Source of the DNA: Butyrivibrio sp.
GTDB taxonomy: Bacteria > Bacillota > Clostridia > Lachnospirales > Lachnospiraceae
Assembly (NCBI GenBank): GCA_016297265.1
Contig: JAEDHB010000047.1
Coordinates: 1-9,846, forward strand
DNA: 9,846 bases
Direction of reading: 5' to 3'
Made by a program: the position numbers and the translations under genes
The notes under the pieces: generated by a model
What the model saw: only the letters and a program-made list of their open reading frames with translations
What the model was told of the DNA's origin: nothing
The model's database searches: none
In this document: positions 6,959-9,846 of the stretch, piece by piece
Numbering within the stretch: the stretch's first letter is position 1
How the letters are laid out: each line of letters starts with the position of its first letter

Positions 6959-7963
6959 TTAATTAACAGCATTGTACCTGTACTGCATATCATCAATATC
7001 ATCCACAAGATAATATTGCACCGTCATATCCGTCTTGGCATGTCCCAGGAGCTTTGATACCATAAGCACATCCTTTGTTTTTTTGTACATGATAGAAGCA
7101 AATGTTTTGCGGAATACGTGCACGGTAACCGGTATTCTGGTTATGCCGGCACGCTTTGCAATATCCTTTACCATCTTTTCCAGACTTCCATTCTGCAGGC
7201 GGTTATAAGGCTTTCTGTCACAGATAAATAAAGCATCCGTGCAGTACTCACGACTTGCTATGTACTTACTAAGTGCTTTTGCCGCCTTTGTGGTAAGCAA
7301 TCCTGTTCGGTACCGGTTTGTTTTCTCACCATAGATACTCACTTGCTTTTGCAGCAGTTCTAAATCTGACAGATTAAGCGCCGATACTTCTCCCACACGC
7401 ATACCAGTGCTCAACAACAGCTCCACCAAAGCCTTTTCCTTCAATGTCTGGCAGGCATCCCTGATATCCTCTATCTCTTCATCAGTAAGTCTCTCTTTGC
7501 GCTTCTGCGTCTGCTTTACATGCGGTACCTTACTCATGATATTGCTCTTAATGTGCTCATTATCATACGCCCAACCAAAAAATGCCGAAAAGTACCTGTA
7601 CAGCGTTGACTTGTAATTTTGGCTAATCTTATCCCGGTGCTGCTTGATTGCCAGAAAATCTGTGATATCCTGACCTGTCATCTGGCTGTAATGCTTCCCG
7701 GTCTCCATAAACAGCTCCTTTACGGCTCCAACGTATGCCTTAACCGTTGACTCCTTCCGGTCCGCTGCCAGGCTGTCAATCACATACCGCTTAATCAACC
7801 AATCGTTATCATGCACATCCATTGCCGGGAGAAGTCGCATCTCCGTAATGTCAAAGTCGTGCATCTTTACCAGAAAAGTAATCTTAAGCCTGTCCTGCTG
7901 CTCCTTAGTGAGTACATCGCTCATTTCCCATACAACTGAATTTATGATATCATTTTTTGTCAT
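6959..7963 (-). CDS. tyrosine recombinase (phage integrase family), candidate integrase or fibre invertase
   Basis: 334 residues from the ATG at 7963, chosen because GGAGG lies 8 nt before it; an upstream GTG at 7978 overlaps that site. Residues 50-145 form the SAM-like core-binding domain ('SLAADRKESTVKAYVGAVKELF'). The catalytic domain has R189 ('STGMRVGEVSALN'), a likely K214, H282 and R285 ('VHVFRKTFAS'), H308 ('LLGHAK') and the nucleophile Y317, nine residues after that histidine (Y318 is adjacent). All key residues are present. It is short and Xer-like, without an obvious arm-binding domain. It is co-directional with the late genes and directly follows a repeat-rich gap. It may integrate/excise the phage or invert the fibre segment at 1379-2039; the sequence alone does not decide. 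Confidence 0.93.
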   Translation of the reverse strand: MTKNDIINSVVWEMSDVLTKEQQDRLKITFLVKMHDFDITEMRLLPAMDVHDNDWLIKRYVIDSLAADRKESTVKAYVGAVKELFMETGKHYSQMTGQDITDFLAIKQHRDKISQNYKSTLYRYFSAFFGWAYDNEHIKSNIMSKVPHVKQTQKRKERLTDEEIEDIRDACQTLKEKALVELLLSTGMRVGEVSALNLSDLELLQKQVSIYGEKTNRYRTGLLTTKAAKALSKYIASREYCTDALFICDRKPYNRLQNGSLEKMVKDIAKRAGITRIPVTVHVFRKTFASIMYKKTKDVLMVSKLLGHAKTDMTVQYYLVDDIDDMQYRYNAVN

Positions 7964-8029
7964 AGTGTTATCCTCCACAATTATCTTGCCTAAGGATTCT
8001 AGCTATGATATACTGTCCTTAAGCAGTTG

Positions 8030-8066
8030 AGCGGTACAATCTACTTTGGTCGGTGGGTGTACCGCT
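8030..8066. repeat. 9-bp inverted repeat AGCGGTACA / TGTACCGCT
   Basis: The perfect arms at 8030-8038 and 8058-8066 are 19 bases apart, 67 bp upstream of the recombinase start. It may be a recombinase core or operator pair, or a hairpin in the recombinase leader. Confidence 0.6.
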
Positions 8067-8072
8067 ATTAAT

Positions 8073-8099
8073 TTGTTACAGATACCTTGACAGTAACAA
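8073..8099. repeat. 7-bp inverted repeat TTGTTAC / GTAACAA
   Basis: The perfect arms at 8073-8079 and 8093-8099 are 13 bases apart. The right arm shares the direct repeat ACAATCTA with the left arm of the neighbouring inverted repeat, which hints that both are bound by related proteins or by one protein. Confidence 0.55.
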
Positions 8100-8125
8100 T
8101 CTATCATGGTATATTTGTTTTGCTA

Positions 8126-8139
8126 CGAACAAACGTTCT
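8126..8139. promoter_or_regulatory. LexA (DinR) SOS box candidate
   Basis: CGAACAAACGTTCT matches the Gram-positive LexA consensus CGAAC-RNRY-GTTCG in all but the last base, with the core GAAC-N4-GTTC intact. It lies in non-coding DNA upstream of the recombinase. On the minus strand a weak -35 (TTGTTC) falls inside the box, with CATGAT 18 bp downstream as a possible -10. LexA binding there would repress the recombinase and regulator until DNA damage. Confidence 0.5.
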
Positions 8140-8190
8140 GTATTTGGAGCAATCCTTTGCAGGGCGTTTTGTTTTGCCTGCTTTTAAAAT

Positions 8191-8223
8191 TCTATGACTA
8201 ATTCTAGGACTTTTAATGACTAA
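8191..8223. repeat. short direct repeats, ATGACTAA twice plus a variant
   Basis: ATGACTAA occurs at 8194-8201 and 8216-8223, and the variant TCTAGGAC (8203-8210) lies between. The GAC triplets fall at 10-12 bp steps, close to one helical turn, as in excisionase or repressor sites. The units are short and AT-rich, so chance is not excluded. Confidence 0.35.
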
Positions 8224-8238
8224 AATTTCAGTTTTAGT
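8219..8238 (-). terminator. weak AT-rich stem after the 128-aa gene
   Basis: The arms ACTAAAA (8219-8225) and TTTTAGT (8232-8238) flank a 6-base loop immediately at the stop codon of the minus-strand gene. On the minus strand the second arm ends in TTTTAGT rather than a clean U-run, so it could be a weak terminator or an mRNA-stabilising hairpin. Confidence 0.3.
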
Positions 8239-8624
8239 TACTTAACTTCGTACATATCTTTTAATGGTATAACGTGATAAAAACTAGGTGTCTGCTTTGT
8301 TTCCTCAAGCCATTCATTTAATGCCTTATTTATTTTTTCTTGTAAGCTTTCAATATCTTTATAGCCTTTTCCACTTTCAAAATATGGAAAACCTTCTGCA
8401 ACTTCTCCACATGTTTCATAAGCATCTTCACTTAGTCTATCAAGTAAAGTATCGCAATCTGCATATGGAATATAATCTTCACAAATTCCTATCGCAATCT
8501 TTGAACCAATCTCTTTTCCTGTTTCCCTTGCATCAGAAATACATTCTTCGATGGTATCAAATCTTTCACCGTACCATATTTCGTCTGTCTGATTATCAGA
8601 CCAAGTATATTTACCTTTACTCAT
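8238..8624 (-). CDS. 128-aa acidic phage protein of unknown function
   Basis: It starts 'MSKGKYTWSDNQTDEIWYGERFDTIEECISDARETGKEIG', continues 'IAIGICEDYIPYADCDTLLDRLSEDAYETCGEVAEGFP' and ends 'FYHVIPLKDMYEVK'. I recognise this as the style of a hypothetical protein common in clostridial prophages; no function is known to me. It is acidic, soluble in appearance, with three scattered cysteines that do not form a zinc motif, and a predicted helix around 'IESLQEKINKALNEWLEE'. The ATG has AAAGGG upstream. It is the last gene of the early run before the large intergenic region, with a small AT-rich stem at its end. Confidence 0.78.
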   Translation of the reverse strand: MSKGKYTWSDNQTDEIWYGERFDTIEECISDARETGKEIGSKIAIGICEDYIPYADCDTLLDRLSEDAYETCGEVAEGFPYFESGKGYKDIESLQEKINKALNEWLEETKQTPSFYHVIPLKDMYEVK

Positions 8625-8658
8625 ATTATCCCTTTCTACTATTCAGTTAAATCGTTAT

Positions 8659-8811
8659 TTAATCTTCTTCACATATTACAACCCCAAAACGCTGACCACA
8701 TCTTTCACATTCAGCAGTTCCATCACTGTAAAATGTGCTTACATCTTCTCCGCACATGGGGCAGTAACAAATATAGTCTGTATCTGTTATTCCATTAATT
8801 ATTCCATACAT
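8659..8811 (-). CDS. 50-aa zinc-ribbon mini-protein
   Basis: The ATG at 8811 has GGAGG about 9 nt before it. The 50 residues contain two Cys pairs, 'CPMCG' and 'CERCG', about 15 residues apart, a classic zinc ribbon ('CYCPMCGEDVS', 'TAECERCGQRFG'). A fifth and a sixth cysteine lie nearby. Such small ribbons are common in phage early regions and may bind DNA, RNA or a host protein; no specific role can be given. It follows the 38-aa Cys-rich gene by 21 bp. Confidence 0.75.
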   Translation of the reverse strand: MYGIINGITDTDYICYCPMCGEDVSTFYSDGTAECERCGQRFGVVICEED

Positions 8812-8832
8812 CTTGTATTCCTCCGCTAAATA

Positions 8833-8949
8833 TTAATTTACATCATCACACTCATCACAACTTTTACAATCTCCTTCGCATCCTGCGTTATCGAAATCTT
8901 CTTCGTCCATATCTGAACACCACATATTCATTAAATTGCACCATTTCAT
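8833..8949 (-). CDS. 38-aa Cys-rich acidic mini-protein
   Basis: The ATG at 8949 is preceded by GGAGG with 6 nt spacing and lies one base after the stop of the upstream gene (TAG-C-ATG). It encodes six cysteines in 38 residues ('MKWCNLMNMWCSDMDEEDF', then 'GCEGDCKSCDECDD'), suggesting metal binding. A longer frame in phase exists upstream but has no ribosome site and would overlap the previous gene. Function unknown; small Cys-rich proteins of this kind are typical of clostridial phage accessory operons. Confidence 0.65.
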   Translation of the reverse strand: MKWCNLMNMWCSDMDEEDFDNAGCEGDCKSCDECDDVN

Positions 8950-8950
8950 G

Positions 8951-9184
8951 CTATTCCTCCACTTCTGACTGTAGCCACTGCAATGTTTCATTAACTGACG
9001 GTTCATTATCCCATGCGAAATTAGCAAGAAATTCTGCAAACTCTTCGTCACTCATGGAGCGGATGCGGTCGGCATGCGTCATTCTGGTATACTTATCAAC
9101 TGCATTCTGCTTACATCCTGAGCATTCTTTACTTTCAATACTGCAATGCTCATACTTGCATAATTTACAACCATCATGTTCCAT
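8951..9184 (-). CDS. 77-aa Cys-rich protein with 'ADRIRSMSDEEFAEFL' motif
   Basis: The N-terminus has five cysteines in 'CKLCKYEHCSIESKECSGCK', a likely zinc-binding knot. After it comes 'MTHADRIRSMSDEEFAEFLANF', a segment very common in small prophage proteins of Clostridia, and a C-terminal 'ETLQWLQSEVEE'. I place the start at ATG 9184, at the same distance from GGAG as in the two neighbouring genes; a GTG at 9193 is too close to the ribosome site. Role unknown, probably a host-takeover or accessory protein. Confidence 0.78.
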   Translation of the reverse strand: MEHDGCKLCKYEHCSIESKECSGCKQNAVDKYTRMTHADRIRSMSDEEFAEFLANFAWDNEPSVNETLQWLQSEVEE

Positions 9185-9198
9185 TCTTCTCACTCTCC
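9182..9198 (-). promoter_or_regulatory. stop/ribosome-site/start module, copy 3
   Basis: GGAGAGTGAGAAGAATG: GGA-GAG-TGA are the last codons of the upstream gene, GGAG is the ribosome site, and ATG starts the 77-aa gene. It sets the start at 9184. Confidence 0.65.
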
Positions 9199-9414
9199 AA
9201 TCTTCTTTTTTATTCTTTCATAACACATCTGTGACATATAAATCGTTCCGTTGAACATTATGCATTTTCCATCATCTATAACAGATTTATATCCGTACCG
9301 TTTCTCCCATTTCTTATCTATCCTCTTTTTCCTATGCGTCCTCTTTCTTACATCTTTTGTGATTGCATCAGTAATAACAACCGGTATTCCGCTTATGTAA
9401 TCAATTGGAGTCAT
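9190..9414 (-). CDS. 74-aa basic phage protein of unknown function
   Basis: It starts 'MTPIDYISGIPVVITDAITKDVRKRTHRKKRIDKKW' and ends 'GTIYMSQMCYERIKKKIGE'. The middle is strongly basic (about residues 20-35), which would fit nucleic-acid binding. The style is familiar from clostridial phages, but no function is known to me. Start chosen at ATG 9414, 10 nt after GGAG; a GTG at 9423 overlapping the previous stop (GTGA) is the alternative and would add three residues. It ends in GGA GAG TGA, which provides the ribosome site of the next gene. Confidence 0.75.
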   Translation of the reverse strand: MTPIDYISGIPVVITDAITKDVRKRTHRKKRIDKKWEKRYGYKSVIDDGKCIMFNGTIYMSQMCYERIKKKIGE

Positions 9415-9428
9415 GATTCTCACTCTCC
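9412..9428 (-). promoter_or_regulatory. stop/ribosome-site/start module, copy 2
   Basis: GGAGAGTGAGAATCATG couples the end of the 55-aa gene to the start of the 74-aa gene, with the same 10-nt spacing between GGAG and ATG as the other two copies. Confidence 0.65.
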
Positions 9429-9587
9429 CTTCGGCTGATTATATCTGTGATGCCATGTAAAATATGGGCATCTGTTCCAGTAATTCATCTGTTTGTTATA
9501 TACTTCACACAATCCATTCAAAGAGCACCAATGATCGCAGTGTTCACACTTTATATTTGATTTCTTTGTCTTATCAACTGTTCTCAT
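9420..9587 (-). CDS. 55-aa Cys-rich phage protein
   Basis: It starts 'MRTVDKTKKSNIKCEHCDHW'. The cysteine pattern is C-x2-C near residues 14-17, C21, C27 and C40 in 'YWNRCPYFTWHH', which is typical of small prophage zinc-type proteins with an ending 'YW-x-R-C-x-x-F-x-W'. Ribosome site GGAGAG, 10 nt spacing. It ends in GGA GAG TGA like its neighbours. Function unknown. Metal binding is inferred from the cysteine spacing. Confidence 0.75.
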   Translation of the reverse strand: MRTVDKTKKSNIKCEHCDHWCSLNGLCEVYNKQMNYWNRCPYFTWHHRYNQPKGE

Positions 9588-9601
9588 TATTATCACTCTC
9601 C
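9585..9601 (-). promoter_or_regulatory. stop/ribosome-site/start module, copy 1
   Basis: GGAGAGTGATAATAATG joins the DUF551 gene to the 55-aa gene; GGA-GAG-TGA are the last three codons of the DUF551 gene. Confidence 0.65.
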
Positions 9602-9846
9602 AATCTGCTTATATGGCTCTATAGATTGCCATGCTACAATCACATACTGTCCTGGGAAAGAATGTGTGTCAGCAGACGATTGTAAAAACCAAAAACCATT
9701 ATGACAGGAACCTACGAAACACACATCACCGCCTCTTGCTGTGCTTTTCGCCCAACATAAAACACTTTCGTTTGTTTCTGGCAACCTCTCACTGCACGGA
9801 ATCCAGCCGTTGTTGTACTCTTCGGCTTCCTGCTTGACGATTTCAA
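9593..9846 (-). CDS. DUF551 domain protein, 5' end beyond the window
   Basis: The frame is open to the right edge (84 codons visible). It shows the DUF551 pattern: 'GWIPCSERLPETNESVLCW' at the beginning of the domain, a beta-rich middle, and 'VIVAWQSIEPYK' at the end. DUF551 is common in phages and small mobile elements and has no established function. The part upstream of 'GWIPC' is acidic and helical ('IVKQEAEEYNN') and probably continues a longer N-terminal region. A TTG inside the domain (9784) is not a start because the conserved W-I-P-C-S-E-R-L-P precedes and includes it. Confidence 0.85.
   Translation of the reverse strand, partial: EIVKQEAEEYNNGWIPCSERLPETNESVLCWAKSTARGGDVCFVGSCHNGFWFLQSSADTHSFPGQYVIVAWQSIEPYKQIGE

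Larger units (their letters stand above)
7964..8237. other. repeat-rich intergenic region, candidate attachment or control region
   Basis: This is the only long gap in the window. It holds, from left to right, two perfect spaced inverted repeats (8030-8066 and 8073-8099), an 8-bp direct repeat ACAATCTA (8036-8043 and 8096-8103) one copy per inverted repeat, a LexA-like box (8126-8139), a bulged GC-rich stem (about 8159-8182), short direct repeats with roughly 11-bp spacing, and an AT-rich stem after the 128-aa gene. Density of symmetric elements next to a recombinase gene suggests recombinase/excisionase binding sites or operators. No tRNA-like core sequence is visible, and no ORF here has a ribosome site. 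Confidence 0.5.

Noticed and set aside
8159..8182. GC-rich stem GCAGG/CCTGC as a rho-independent terminator
   Set aside because: The stem is short or bulged, there is no U-run in the minus direction, and no plus-strand gene precedes it.
8833..9051. Longer 72-aa frame ending at the same stop as the 38-aa gene
   Set aside because: Its start lacks a ribosome site and overlaps the 77-aa gene; the ATG at 8949 has GGAGG at good spacing.

Overview
This window is part of a tailed-phage genome, most likely a prophage of a low-GC Clostridia host of the Lachnospiraceae type. I infer this from AT-rich DNA, strong AGGAG/GGAGG ribosome sites, and protein styles common in gut clostridial prophages: a Phage_min_cap2 minor capsid protein, a DUF551 protein, small Cys-rich proteins, and a fibre carrying the 'SYAVGGTGTR' and 'TATNVQDAIDE' linkers. 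Every real gene lies on the minus strand and reads right to left. The one exception is a silent fibre cassette on the plus strand. No tRNA, rRNA, CRISPR array or insertion sequence was seen.

Layout in transcription order. From 9846 to 8238 lies an early/accessory run of seven small, tightly packed genes: a DUF551 protein, four Cys-rich or zinc-ribbon mini-proteins, a basic 74-aa protein and an acidic 128-aa protein. Three of the junctions use the same 17-nt stop/ribosome-site/start module. From 8237 to 7964 is the only large gap, rich in inverted and direct repeats and holding a near-consensus LexA box. Next come a tyrosine recombinase (7963-6959), a small sigma-like/ArpU-like regulator (6943-6638), an 89-aa phage protein, and the packaging and head genes: small terminase, large terminase and portal, followed by a tail fibre (3259-1760) and the start of a minor capsid protein that runs off the left edge.

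The main discovery is a 661-bp invertible segment, 1379-2039, inside and downstream of the fibre gene. Its ends are perfect 14-bp inverted repeats. The right repeat lies inside the fibre gene, at residues 407-412. The left repeat opens a convergent plus-strand reading frame that has no start site of its own. Both repeats are read in the same frame as N-S-N-L. Inversion would replace the last 87 residues of the fibre with an unrelated 115-residue tip and give a 526-aa protein instead of 499 aa. This is a two-state receptor-binding switch comparable in logic to the Mu G and P1 C segments, but located between portal and minor capsid genes. The only recombinase visible is the tyrosine recombinase about 5 kb upstream in the same gene train. 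It could be the phage integrase, the invertase, or both.

How the parts may work together (inference): early genes lead into a regulated recombinase/regulator block, possibly under SOS control. The ArpU-like protein may then activate the late packaging and head genes, while the fibre made with those particles depends on which way the segment lies.
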